From positions 1 through 64,000 of the forward strand of contig JAMHXF010000061.1 in the NCBI GenBank assembly GCA_035910535.1: a DNA stretch of 64,000 nt, read 5' to 3'. The notes below the pieces were generated by a model. That model had not been told where the DNA came from, searched no databases, and was given only the letters and a program-made list of their open reading frames with translations. Each line of letters begins with the position of its first letter. Position 1 is the first letter of the stretch. The DNA comes from Archangium_A sp035910535. GTDB lineage: Bacteria > Myxococcota > Myxococcia > Myxococcales > Myxococcaceae. This document shows, in pieces, positions 1 through 7,759 of this stretch. Made by a program: the position numbers and the translations under genes.

Positions 1-515
1 CGGCGACGAGCTCGCCGAGGAGTCGCGCGACCCTGTGCCCGTTGATGGAAGTGTCCACGTAGATGGCCAGGCACTCGCGTGTGAAGTCGTCGACGACGTT
101 GAAGGTGCGGAATCGCCGCCCGGTCACCGTCGCGTCTGACACGAAGTCCATGGACCACCGCTCGTTGGGGCGAGTCGGCGGCGGCAGCACGGTGCGCTCG
201 AGGTGCCGGCGAGCTTGCGACGCGCCTTCTTCCGGACCGACAGCCCCTCGAGCCGGTACAGGCGGTACACGCGCTTGTGATTCACCTCGAAGCCCTCGCG
301 CCCCAACAGCGTGTGCAGCCTGCGGTAGCCGAATCTCGGGCGCTGCGTCGCGAGCGCCTTCATGCGCTCGACCAGCCTTGAAGGCTGCTCGCGGCGCGAC
401 TCATACGTCATGCTCGAGCGCGCGAAGCCCAACGCCCTGCAGCTTCGGCGCGTGGACAGCTTCATCTCCGCCTGCACGAAGCCGACCGCGCGGCGGTACG
501 CCGCCGGCTTCACCA
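1..515 (-). pseudogene. IS3 transposase OrfB (DDE integrase), frameshifted and cut by window edge
   Basis: This is the catalytic half of the IS3 transposase. Reading leftwards from an ATG at 513-515 the frame gives MVKPAAYRRAVGF and then the HTH_21-type segment with RPRFGYRRLHTLL and HKRVYRLYRLEGL, as in IS3 OrfB proteins. Around 205-215 the homology jumps frame: the DDE core continues as RTVLPPPTRPNERWSMDF and then VVDDFTRECLAIYVD in a different frame, a shift of one base. The first catalytic Asp (WSMDF) is visible; the second Asp and Glu lie beyond the left edge. In an intact element this part is made as an OrfAB fusion by ribosomal slippage. The frameshift makes this copy a likely pseudogene; a base-calling error in the short homopolymer-poor stretch is the alternative. 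Confidence 0.8.
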
Positions 516-779
516 TTTTTTTGAAAGCACCAACTTCAGCGCCTGGTTGTCGAGCAACTGGTCGGCCAGCAACTTCTTGAGCCGGCCGTTTTCGTCCTCG
601 AGTTGCTTGAGCCGCTTCGCGTCGCTCACGTCCATTCCGCCGTACTTCGCCTTCCAGCGGTAGAACGTCTGCTCCGACACGCCGACACGCCTGCACACCT
701 CGGCGGCCGTCGCCCCTGCGTCCACCTCGCGCAGCGCCCTGATGATTTGCTCTTCGGTGAAGTTGCTCTTCCGTCCCAT
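510..779 (-). CDS. IS3 transposase OrfA (helix-turn-helix)
   Basis: An 89-residue protein that binds the element ends and regulates transposition. It starts MGRKSNFTEEQIIRALREV, with a predicted HTH at about residues 25-45 (AAEVCRRVGVSEQTFYRWK) and a leucine-zipper-like tail (LKQLEDENGRLKKLL), the normal order and length for IS3 OrfA. A good Shine-Dalgarno (GGCAGGAGGA) precedes the ATG. Its last codons run through the slippery A7 tract before the stop, so ribosomes can shift back one base and continue into OrfB. This reading frame looks intact. Confidence 0.9.
   Translation of the reverse strand: MGRKSNFTEEQIIRALREVDAGATAAEVCRRVGVSEQTFYRWKAKYGGMDVSDAKRLKQLEDENGRLKKLLADQLLDNQALKLVLSKKW
516..523 (-). 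promoter_or_regulatory. Programmed -1 ribosomal frameshift site (A AAA AAA)
   Basis: On the minus strand the end of orfA reads TCA AAA AAA TGG TGA. The heptamer A AAA AAA is in the correct zero-frame register for -1 slippage, and slippage re-reads the last A to give ATG GTG AAG, the first codons of OrfB. IS3 elements use this kind of site to make the OrfAB fusion transposase. No stimulatory downstream structure was checked. Confidence 0.75.
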
Positions 780-853
780 CTGTCGTCCTCCTGCCCTCTT
801 CGGGCATTGAAGGACTCACGCTTCAACTGGTCCAGTTTTCCGGGAGCACGTCA

Positions 854-1336
854 GGTGGCGTTACGGGACGAACGCGCTGCGAGCGCGCCGGCGACGTCCC
901 GCCTGCCGAGTACGAGGAACTTATTACAGTCAGCAACAGCCCGGTCATGGTTGCCTGACTCTCTGAAAACAGTCTCCAGCTCAACGAAGCGCCGTGATCC
1001 TCACTTGAAAGGCGCTTACTTCACCTGTGGTCGCGACTCGCGAAATCAAGAAGCGGCCGTTTGGCATAGCTCCCAAGCAGGCAGCTCCGTCTCCCAGTAC
1101 CGAGCCGAGCTGAATGGCGCGGTACGAAGGGGGAATCCAAAAGATCGGCGAACCAGCCGCCGCGCCGCAGGCGTCGAGCGTTTTCGAAACGCCAGTGAGT
1201 TCGAGCGGGCGATCGCCTGGGTCTTCCAAGGCTTGCGGTTGCGCTGACGGGTCTCGCCAAAGAAGGGGCGTTGCGGATGTCGAGCTCAAACGTCCCAAGC
1301 CAACCACCCCGCCTGCCAAAGCCACAGTAGAAGCTG
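854..1336. other. Gene-poor stretch next to the IS end
   Basis: About 480 bases with open frames on both strands but no convincing start, Shine-Dalgarno or recognisable motif. The minus strand around 1021-1383 encodes a segment with some protein-like character (GDSFYCGFGRRGGWLGTF), not matched to any family I know. The stretch is best read as decayed coding sequence left by the IS insertion and associated rearrangement. Confidence 0.4.
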
Positions 1337-1492
1337 TCACCCGTTGGGGAAGTCGAGGGGTTCCACTCGACCGGCAAAGCCACCGTCGCCGGTCACAATA
1401 TCGATGAACCCATACAACTCCGTGCCGCGCAGCGGACCTTTCGCGCGCCGCAAGACCTGAAGAATCTCGAACAATCGGTCAGCGCGACGCAT
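1337..1492 (-). pseudogene. N-terminal fragment of a YafY/WYL-type HTH regulator
   Basis: The frame opens with MRRADRLFEILQVLRRAKG, very close to the N-terminus of YafY-like WYL-domain regulators, where this helix leads into the DNA-binding winged helix. After about 26 residues the resemblance stops and a stop codon follows at codon 52, whereas the family is usually around 230-330 residues. A GGAG motif sits just before the ATG, and the stop of the upstream remnant lies 12 bases away, so an operon was probably broken here. The call rests on the short N-terminal signature only. Confidence 0.5.
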
Positions 1493-1504
1493 GAGCTCCG
1501 GCGT

Positions 1505-1690
1505 CTACGCCATCGCCGTGAGAATCGCGCAGCTCACGATGTTGCTGATCAAGAAGTACGGCGCGTTGATGGCGCCGTACAGCAGCCCATGAACCAGGCC
1601 GCGCCAAGCGGCGCAAGCCGAGAGGACCGCTGCGAACCAGTCGAGCGTGAACATGGTGCACGGAGCGCCGAACCCCTGCTGCCACCGTGC
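1505..1690 (-). pseudogene. C-terminal fragment of a hydrophobic protein
   Basis: The frame contains CTMFTLDWFAAVLSACAAWR and, nearer the end, YGAINAPYFLISNIVSCAIL, which looks like one or two membrane segments, then a stop 12 bases before the WYL-regulator fragment. No intact start or N-terminal part was found upstream, where sequence soon meets the end of the PfpI gene. WYL regulators often follow the small gene they control, which fits a decayed two-gene unit, but the family of this fragment is unknown. Confidence 0.3.
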
Positions 1691-1702
1691 TGGCAGCAGC
1701 GC

Positions 1703-2440
1703 TCAAGTGCGTGTTCGCGCTGACTTCAGCTTCGCTTGCACCCGCGTCTTGCGCGCACGCGCGTCGTGGCCACGCGCTTCACGTCGCGCCGCTGCGAGGT
1801 CGTGGCGTGACAGCTTGGCCGTCGGTGTCTCGCCATGAATCAACGCGTCGATGTTGCGCGCGTCGACGACGCGACGGGCGGTGTCTTCTTCACGCGGCCT
1901 CGCGTTCATCGAACGCAGCACCTCGATGAACTTCGCGTTGAACGCGGGCAGGTCGGCGGGCTTGCGGCTCGTCACGAAGAGCCCGTCGATGACGACCTCC
2001 CGGTCGACCCACTGCGCGCCGGCGTTGACGAGGTCCGTCTCGAGCGCTGCCACCGACGTCATCGTCTTGCCGCGCACGTAGCCGAGCTCCGTCAGCGCCC
2101 ACGCGCCGTGACAGATGGCCGCGATGGGCTTCTGCGGCACGGTGAACTGCTGCAGGAACGCGAGCGCCACATCGTCGGTGCGCAGCGTGTCGGCGTTGAT
2201 GACGCCACCGGGCAACAACACCGCGGCGTAGCGGCTCGCGTCGGCGCCCGAGATGACGGCGTCGACTTCGACCTCTGCAGCCCAGTTGCCCTTCGACCAG
2301 CCTCGAATGCTGCCGGCCCTGGGCGCGAGCACGTCGACGTCGAAGCCGGCGTCACGGAGCGCGTGGCGTGGCTCGACCAGCTCCGAGTGCTCGAAGCCGT
2401 TGGTGGCGACGACGGCGACGCGCAGCTTGTCGCCGCTCAT
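1703..2440 (-). CDS. PfpI/DJ-1 family protein (class I glutamine-amidotransferase-like) with basic tail
   Basis: A 245-residue cytoplasmic protein. Residues 1-185 follow the PfpI/YhbO pattern: LRVAVVATNGFEHSELVEP at the start, PGGVINADTLR in the middle and the nucleophile elbow AAICHGAW with its cysteine. Members act as proteases, deglycases or stress chaperones, and the exact activity cannot be read from sequence. The last 60 residues, rich in Arg, Lys and Ala (HDLAAARREARGHDARARKT), are not part of the family core and suggest nucleic-acid binding or an unstructured tail. The start codon overlaps the sodC stop (ATGA), so the two are translationally coupled, consistent with a shared role in oxidative stress. 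Confidence 0.85.
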   Translation of the reverse strand: MSGDKLRVAVVATNGFEHSELVEPRHALRDAGFDVDVLAPRAGSIRGWSKGNWAAEVEVDAVISGADASRYAAVLLPGGVINADTLRTDDVALAFLQQFTVPQKPIAAICHGAWALTELGYVRGKTMTSVAALETDLVNAGAQWVDREVVIDGLFVTSRKPADLPAFNAKFIEVLRSMNARPREEDTARRVVDARNIDALIHGETPTAKLSRHDLAAARREARGHDARARKTRVQAKLKSARTRT

Positions 2441-3000
2441 CGCGCGCTCCCGCTCACCACGGGAGGTAGGTCGCCGGTCGGCTTCACCACGCCGCACGCG
2501 ATGCGCCCGCCCGCATTCCCTGCGGGCTGCGAGGTGAAGTCGTCGTCTGTCGCGTGCACGATGATTGCGTGGCCCACGACGTCGGCGGCGGTGCCCGTCG
2601 CGGCCTGCCATTCTTTGGTGCTGAACGTCAGGACGCCGCGGCCGTCGTTGCCGACGTCGATGTTGCCGATGTCGCCCATGTGCGCGGCGCCGTGACCGAG
2701 GCGACCGTGGGGCTCGTCGGCCGGGTTCCAATGCGGGCCCGCCGACGCGGCGTCGTCTGACGAGCAGTCGCCGTTCAAGTGCAGGTGCACCGCGTGTTTG
2801 CCCGGAGGTGCGTCGGTCACCTCGAGGCGCAGCTTCACTTCGCCGGCGCTGGTGAAGAACACGGCCTGACCGCCGACGGTCGAGCCGCTCTTCGCTTCGA
2901 GCGTCGCTTGTGCAGCGACCGCCTCGGTCTGCACGACGCTCATCTCTTTGTGTGCACAACCGGCCAACGCGAGTGCTGCTACCAACAGTGTCTTGTGCAT
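2437..3000 (-). CDS. sodC: Cu/Zn superoxide dismutase, lipoprotein
   Basis: A 187-residue exported enzyme that dismutates superoxide outside the cytoplasm. The signal peptide ends in a lipobox (LAGC, Cys15), so the protein is probably lipid-anchored. The metal site is recognisable: HAVHLHLNGDCSS, then GPHWNPADEPHGRLGH, HMGDIGN and GGRIACGVV, supplying copper and zinc histidines, the Asp ligand and the cysteine pair. The variant VHLHLNGDC replaces the common HIHEFGDC. A good AAGGAG precedes the ATG at 2998-3000, preferred over an upstream in-frame ATG that would disrupt the signal peptide. It is the first gene of a two-gene unit with the PfpI gene. Confidence 0.92.
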   Translation of the reverse strand: MHKTLLVAALALAGCAHKEMSVVQTEAVAAQATLEAKSGSTVGGQAVFFTSAGEVKLRLEVTDAPPGKHAVHLHLNGDCSSDDAASAGPHWNPADEPHGRLGHGAAHMGDIGNIDVGNDGRGVLTFSTKEWQAATGTAADVVGHAIIVHATDDDFTSQPAGNAGGRIACGVVKPTGDLPPVVSGSAR

Positions 3001-3137
3001 GGTGAATCTCCTTGGGGTCGCAGGTTGCATCGGGTGTGCCCGGGAGCGTCGAAGGCGCTGAGGCGAAACCGCGCGCAGGACTGTCTCAGGTGGAGCGAGT
3101 GGTGTGGCGTTCCTGTTGCTTGTGCGAGCGTGGCGGC

Positions 3138-3962
3138 ATGGGCCATCGGCTGACGGGCGATTTCTCGTACGCGCGCTTCAACCGGTTCCCGGTGATGCCG
3201 TGGTTGGCGAGGCATGGAGAGTCGGTCGCGGTGCCCCGCTTTGAGTGGCTCTCGAAGGACGGCGAGCAGACGCACTTCGCGATGCTGGGCGAGCTGCCGA
3301 CGCTCGAGCTGCCCGCGTGGCTGTGTCGTGACGAAGCCGACTCGGACTGGCTGCGCGTGCCGACGTGGGTCGAGCCCGCGTGGTACCTGCGCGACGCGCT
3401 GCCGGCCCTGAAGGCGCAGGCGCGAGGGCTTCGGCGAGGTCGGCTGGTGGTGACGGCGACGTTCGCGTTTCGGCTCCACGCGCGCGAGCTGCCGGGGGTG
3501 GTGGACGAGCTCAACGTGGTCTTCAAGAACCGCGCACCGCTGCTCACCCGCGAGACGTTGGCTTCGCCGTCGCCGGAGCAGCGCGCGCTGCTCGAGAACA
3601 ATGAAGAGAGGCACTTTCTGTGGCGCTGCGCCTCGCACCTCGCGGACACGGGTGCAGCCTCGGTGTTCATCGATGACGACGAGACGCTCGGCGATGCGCA
3701 TCGTGTGCGGTTCTTTCAACTGACTTCGTCGCGGGTGTCCGCGCGCGAGTCGCTCGAGGAAACGTTGGGTGCGTTGAAGACATCGGGCCAGGCCTTCAAG
3801 CACCTGCACATCGGCACGCTGTTCGCGAACGGGTTGAGAGAAGCGAGCCCGGTGGCCAGCGCGCTGTTCGTCGAGAGCGCGCGGCTGCAGCTCGAGCGCG
3901 GTGAGTCAGCGCAATCGCGCGCAGACCTCGCGTGGGCACGGCACCTGTCGACGCCCGGTTGA
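3138..3962 (+). CDS. Hypothetical protein, about 274 residues
   Basis: A soluble-looking protein without signal peptide or membrane segment. The ATG before GHRLTGDFSYARFNRF is preferred because upstream residues look like translated intergenic sequence. The middle contains VVTATFAFRLHARELPGVVD and an acidic stretch (FIDDDETLGD). The C-terminal third is helical and charged (SARESLEETLGALKTSGQAF). No family recognised. It diverges from sodC and converges with the phytochelatin-synthase-like gene, ending one base before that gene's stop. Confidence 0.7.
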   Translation: MGHRLTGDFSYARFNRFPVMPWLARHGESVAVPRFEWLSKDGEQTHFAMLGELPTLELPAWLCRDEADSDWLRVPTWVEPAWYLRDALPALKAQARGLRRGRLVVTATFAFRLHARELPGVVDELNVVFKNRAPLLTRETLASPSPEQRALLENNEERHFLWRCASHLADTGAASVFIDDDETLGDAHRVRFFQLTSSRVSARESLEETLGALKTSGQAFKHLHIGTLFANGLREASPVASALFVESARLQLERGESAQSRADLAWARHLSTPG

Positions 3963-3963
3963 G

Positions 3964-4545
3964 TCAACGCTCCAGCGTGAAGTGTGAGAGCCCTCGCGTG
4001 AGCCCGCCCGACCAGTCGCCGGTGTTCATCGCGTCGAACAGGCGCTCGGTGTCGACGAGCCACGGACCGAAGCTGCCGTTGACGTCGAGCACGAGCGCCA
4101 GGTCTTCGTCTTCGAGGTAGCCGCCGATGGGCGAGTGGTGCCCGCCGCCGCCGCCGAACAACGGGGCGCGAGAGAAGTTGCTCACGTAGCGGTGCTCCAC
4201 GTCGTTCGACTGCCGCAGGTGCACGCGAAGCTCGTCGACAGACTTCAGCCGCACCGACTTCACGCGCCAGCCCTTCGGCACCACGTCGGACGACTCGAGC
4301 GTCACCTGGTCGAGGCTCATGGCGCGCACACCGAAGCGGCTGAATGGGTTGGCGCCGGTGCGCACGCCCATCGTTCGCAGCACGTTGGCGACGCTGGTGG
4401 GCCCGCAGATTGACGTGAAGGTCTGCGACTGCAGCGGCGCGTACAGCTTCGCCACCGGCAGCGCCCACGCTTTGGTGAGCAGCTCGCGGCGCTGAAACGC
4501 CGGGTTCGACCTGATGGACGCAAACGGCACCTTCGTACGAAGCAT
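3964..4545 (-). CDS. Phytochelatin-synthase-like cysteine protease
   Basis: A 193-residue protein with the papain-like fold motifs of phytochelatin synthase. The nucleophile cysteine sits in FTSICGPTSVANVLRTMG, and the catalytic His/Asp pair is suggested by GGGGHHSPIGGYLEDEDLAL followed by VLDVNGSFGPWLV. Bacterial half-size members cleave glycine from glutathione (and some form little phytochelatin), or cleave glutathione conjugates. Full eukaryotic enzymes also have a variable Cys-rich C-domain, absent here. No clear signal peptide starts at this ATG. An upstream ATG at 4611 would add 22 basic residues. The gene diverges from a lipoprotein hydrolase. Confidence 0.75.
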   Translation of the reverse strand: MLRTKVPFASIRSNPAFQRRELLTKAWALPVAKLYAPLQSQTFTSICGPTSVANVLRTMGVRTGANPFSRFGVRAMSLDQVTLESSDVVPKGWRVKSVRLKSVDELRVHLRQSNDVEHRYVSNFSRAPLFGGGGGHHSPIGGYLEDEDLALVLDVNGSFGPWLVDTERLFDAMNTGDWSGGLTRGLSHFTLER

Positions 4546-4609
4546 GGCGGAGCCTACGTAACGGGCGAGTCGTCGCCTCGCTGCTGCCCGTTTGAGGTAG
4601 ACGGCGCAC

Positions 4610-5803
4610 ATGCTCCGCGCCTCGCTGCTGACTGCTTCGCTGCTCGTCGTCGCCTGCTCTCCGCCGGTGATGCCAGAGCCGACTGACGACCTGCCCTTCG
4701 AGCAGGCTTCTGCGACCGCGACGCCCGAACCTTCGAAGATGGGGCCCTTTGCGGTGGGCGTGCGCACGGTCGTCTTTGAAGACACGGGGCGTCGCAAGGC
4801 TGACGGTACGCCGCGCCTGCTGACCACGGAGATCTGGTACCCGGCGGTGCAGAGCTCGCGCGGCCAGCCCACCGTCACGTACGACATTCTTCAGCAGTTC
4901 ACGCCCGAGCAGCAGCTCGCCATTGGCGCCGACACCATTCCGCTGCTGCAGACGGCCGCGGTGCGTGACGCGGCGCCGACGCGGCTGCACGGAAAATTTC
5001 CGCTCATCATCTTCAGCCACGGGCAGGCGGCGATTCGTTGGCAGTCGACGTACTACACGGTGCTGCTGGCCTCGCACGGCTACGTCGTCGTCTCGACCGA
5101 CCACGAAGGCGGCACGCTGTACGACGTGGTGCGCGGGCAGCTGCAGGAGGTCACCGTCGGGCTGCAGACGCGACCTGACGACGTTCGCTACCTGCTCAAC
5201 CGCATGGAGCGCCTCAAGAGTGACGACCCGCTCTTCGGGCTGCTCGACCTGGAGCGCATCGGCGTGACGGGGCACTCGTTCGGCGCCATCACCTCGATGC
5301 GCGTGGCGGCCATGGACCCGCGCGTGAAAATCATCGTGCCGCAGGCGCCGTTCGACGCGAGCGTGGCGTGGGTGGGCCTGACGATTCCCTCGATTCCCAT
5401 GCACATTCAGGCGGCGCACGACGACCGCACGCTGCCGTGGGACAAAAACGTGGTGCCCACGATGGTCGAGGTGAACAAGACGGGGAAGCCGAGCTCGCTG
5501 CTGGACCTCGTGAAGGGCGGGCACTTCACCTTCTCTGACCTCTGCGGCTTCGACCTCGCGGCCATCGCCGACCGCGTGCAGCTCGACATTCCCGGAGCCA
5601 ACGTGAAGAAGGTGCTCGAAGACGGCTGTGGCCCGACGGCGCCGAGCCCGGCGGTGGCGCAGCCGCTCATCAACCACTTCGGGGTCGCGTTCTTCAACGG
5701 CTACTTCAAAGACTCACAGGCCTCGCTCGACTTGATGACGCAGGCGAAGGCCGACGCGCTCGCGGGCGCCGCGGGCGTGGCGACGTTCGAGAAGACGCCG
5801 TGA
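4610..5803 (+). CDS. Lipoprotein alpha/beta hydrolase (PAF-acetylhydrolase/dienelactone-hydrolase-like)
   Basis: A 397-residue exported hydrolase. The N-terminus is a lipoprotein signal (SLLVVACSPP). The fold is marked by the oxyanion region KFPLIIFSHGQAAIRW, the nucleophile elbow GVTGHSFGAITSMRVA (serine in GHSFG) and a likely catalytic His in VKGGHFTFSD. This order resembles PAF acetylhydrolase and related esterases that act on short acyl or phospholipid substrates. Substrate cannot be told. It starts 65 bases from the divergent phytochelatin-synthase-like gene. A perfect hairpin follows its stop. Confidence 0.82.
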   Translation: MLRASLLTASLLVVACSPPVMPEPTDDLPFEQASATATPEPSKMGPFAVGVRTVVFEDTGRRKADGTPRLLTTEIWYPAVQSSRGQPTVTYDILQQFTPEQQLAIGADTIPLLQTAAVRDAAPTRLHGKFPLIIFSHGQAAIRWQSTYYTVLLASHGYVVVSTDHEGGTLYDVVRGQLQEVTVGLQTRPDDVRYLLNRMERLKSDDPLFGLLDLERIGVTGHSFGAITSMRVAAMDPRVKIIVPQAPFDASVAWVGLTIPSIPMHIQAAHDDRTLPWDKNVVPTMVEVNKTGKPSSLLDLVKGGHFTFSDLCGFDLAAIADRVQLDIPGANVKKVLEDGCGPTAPSPAVAQPLINHFGVAFFNGYFKDSQASLDLMTQAKADALAGAAGVATFEKTP

Positions 5804-5824
5804 CTTCGTCAGCTTCGACGAAGT
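5803..5824. terminator. Inverted repeat after hydrolase gene, possible terminator
   Basis: ACTTCGTC and GACGAAGT form a perfect 8-bp stem with a 6-base loop directly after the stop at 5801-5803. No T-run follows, so intrinsic termination is uncertain. It lies between two genes in the same direction, 14 bases before the next ATG. Confidence 0.4.
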
Positions 5825-5836
5825 AGTTCGCCGCGC

Positions 5837-7105
5837 ATGGCCGTCAACGCGACGAAGCTGCGCGAGCTGAACGAAGGTGAAGAGATTTCCTACGTCGACC
5901 CGCCGCTCGACGCGAAGGGCGAGGTCTGGTTCTGGGCCGCCGGGTATTCGCTGCGCATTCACAGCGACGGCAAGTTGTTCAAAGGTGAAGCGAGCGCGCT
6001 GCCGGGGAAGGTCACCGAGCGTCACACGCTGTACCGCGTGGCTGACAGTCTGGTCGTCGACGTCGAGGTGCGTGGCGCGGCGGCGCGCGTTCGTCGCGGC
6101 CTCTTGAACGGTCGCCTCGTGCACACGACTCACGCGGCCGACGAAGTGCCTGCGCTGCTCGAGAAGTACCGTGCGCTCACGCTGCGCGATGGCTCGGCGT
6201 GGAACGCGTCGTCGTCGCGTGTGCTGGTGCGCGAATACCGGAAGAAGCAGTTGAAGTGGACGGTGCACGTCGACGGCAGCTCCGTCTTCGAGAACTGGCG
6301 CGATGAAACGAAGACCGCGTCGCGTGAAGAGGCCATCGCGCTCGCCGAGAAGCGCATCGCGGCGAAAGAAAAGCAGGGCTTCACCACCACCCTCATCGAG
6401 CTGACGAAGGCCGAGTACGCGAACCCGGAGCTGAAGAAGCCGGTGAAGGCCGCAGCGCCCGTGAAGTTCGCGAAGCCCACCACGCCCTTCGAGGCCGTCG
6501 ACGTGGCGGTGGCGCTGCTGCGCGACTTGCACGTGCGGCGCCCGCTGCATCACTTCGTCACCGAGTGCCTCGAGCTGCCGCGCGAGAACAAGCGCATCGA
6601 CGCGGTGAACGGCGCGGTGAAGTTCTTCAAGGGGCTGCACAAAGAGCGCCTCGGCCGGTGGAACGGCGTGAAGGCCTCGAAGCCGAAGAAGCACGAGTCG
6701 AGCTGGGCGTACTTCGTGCGCGTGTACGGCTCGCTGACCTGGGTGCTCGCGGGTGAAGCGGGTGAGGACCTGCCCTGTTTCTATTGCGGCAACGTCTCTG
6801 GCGGCGGTTGGAGCCCGCTGGAGATTTCAGAAGGCCAGTACGAGCTCGAGGACCTCATCGAGGCCACCGGTGATGCGTCGTTGTCGGCGCTGCAGGTCTT
6901 CCACGGTGGTTGGCACACGGGCTACTCGTTCGCGTTCGACACGCGCACGGCGTCGCCCGACGGTGAGCACGCCATCGTACCGTTCGACGAAGGCGCGCCG
7001 TCGCTGCCGAAGAAGGCGAAGGTGGTTCCTTTTGGGAACTGGCTCTACGCGCGCGTGAAGGCGCAGCTCGCGATTGTCGAAAAGAACCTGAACGAGCTCG
7101 ACTGA
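5837..7105 (+). CDS. WGR-like domain protein with possible SMI1/KNR4-like C-terminus
   Basis: A 422-residue cytoplasmic protein of unknown function. At about residues 130-185 the pattern LKWTVHVDGSSVFENWRDE, then SREEAIALAEKRIAAKEKQG, resembles WGR domains (small DNA/nucleotide-associated beta-sheet domains) though the WGR triplet itself is not conserved. The C-terminal 120 residues (WAYFVRVYGSLTWVLAGEAG, IVPFDEGAPSLP) recall SMI1/KNR4 (SUKH) folds found in immunity proteins. Both assignments are weak. No toxin-like neighbour is visible. Confidence 0.6.
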   Translation: MAVNATKLRELNEGEEISYVDPPLDAKGEVWFWAAGYSLRIHSDGKLFKGEASALPGKVTERHTLYRVADSLVVDVEVRGAAARVRRGLLNGRLVHTTHAADEVPALLEKYRALTLRDGSAWNASSSRVLVREYRKKQLKWTVHVDGSSVFENWRDETKTASREEAIALAEKRIAAKEKQGFTTTLIELTKAEYANPELKKPVKAAAPVKFAKPTTPFEAVDVAVALLRDLHVRRPLHHFVTECLELPRENKRIDAVNGAVKFFKGLHKERLGRWNGVKASKPKKHESSWAYFVRVYGSLTWVLAGEAGEDLPCFYCGNVSGGGWSPLEISEGQYELEDLIEATGDASLSALQVFHGGWHTGYSFAFDTRTASPDGEHAIVPFDEGAPSLPKKAKVVPFGNWLYARVKAQLAIVEKNLNELD

Positions 7106-7247
7106 CGTCGCGGTTCGCCTGTCGCGTTTCGCGGCCCTCGGGGGAATTCGCGGCACGTCTTCGTGCGTAACCGCGTGGAGTCTGTGCTGGCCGGCTCTTT
7201 GCTCGCGCCGCGGGCATGGAGTCTTCACGTCACCCTGGAGTTGCCTC

Positions 7248-7739
7248 GTGAACAGGTCTGCCGCTGCGTTGTTGTGTGCTGTCGCCGTCGTCGCTTCACC
7301 TGCGCGCGCTGAAGAGGGTTGGCCGCGCATCGGCGGGCACCTCGGCATCGCGTTGCCCATCGTGTCTTTTGGCCAGGGCGTCAGCCTCATCGGCCGCGAC
7401 ACGTTGAACATTGGCCTGACGCCGGGCATCACCGTGAAGCTCGACGAGCGCTGGTCCATCGACTTCGAGTTCATCGCCTTCAACGACTTCCGCACCGGCG
7501 GCGTCACCACCTTCGTCGTCGACCCCGGCGTGCTCTACAACTTCGGGCCGGTGACTGCGGGCCTGCGCGTGGCGACGGTCGTCGGCAACAACGTGAACGT
7601 GGGGCTGGTGCCGATTGTGGTGAAGCCGTTCCGCATCAACGAACGCTTCAGCTACTTCATCGAGCTCGACGTGCCGGTGTTCTTCCGCGCCACCGGGGCG
7701 TCAGTCGCGCTGCAGTTGCAGACCGGCGTGGCCTTCTGA
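7248..7739 (+). CDS. Outer-membrane beta-barrel-like protein, 163 residues
   Basis: Starts at GTG with CTGGAG eight bases upstream. A cleavable signal peptide (AALLCAVAVVASPARA) leads into alternating hydrophobic strands rich in Gly and aromatic residues (GIALPIVSFGQGVSLIG, FEFIAFNDFRTGGVTTFVV), ending in VALQLQTGVAF with a terminal Phe, the usual last-strand signal for outer-membrane barrels. The length suits a small eight-stranded barrel. No family identified. Confidence 0.7.
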   Translation: MNRSAAALLCAVAVVASPARAEEGWPRIGGHLGIALPIVSFGQGVSLIGRDTLNIGLTPGITVKLDERWSIDFEFIAFNDFRTGGVTTFVVDPGVLYNFGPVTAGLRVATVVGNNVNVGLVPIVVKPFRINERFSYFIELDVPVFFRATGASVALQLQTGVAF

Positions 7740-7759
7740 TTCGTGTTGAGGTCGGCACC

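Larger units (their letters stand above)
1..853 (-). mobile_element. IS3-family insertion sequence (IS407-like), truncated by window edge
   Basis: The element carries an orfA/orfB transposase pair read leftwards, joined by an A7 slippery stretch, the standard IS3 arrangement. Its end next to orfA reads inward as TGACGTGCTCCCGGAAAACT followed by GGACC, typical of terminal repeats in this IS3 branch, which places the boundary near position 853. The other end and any target duplication lie outside the window. The transposase reading frame is broken near 205-215, so this copy is probably inactive unless that is a sequencing error. Assignment to the IS407 group rests on the remembered look of OrfA (FTEEQII, YGGMDVS, LEDEN) and is less certain than the family call. 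Confidence 0.88.

Noticed and set aside
603..1407. Long open frames on the plus strand beside the IS
   Set aside because: They lack ribosome sites and any recognised motif, and they overlap the IS transposase antisense.
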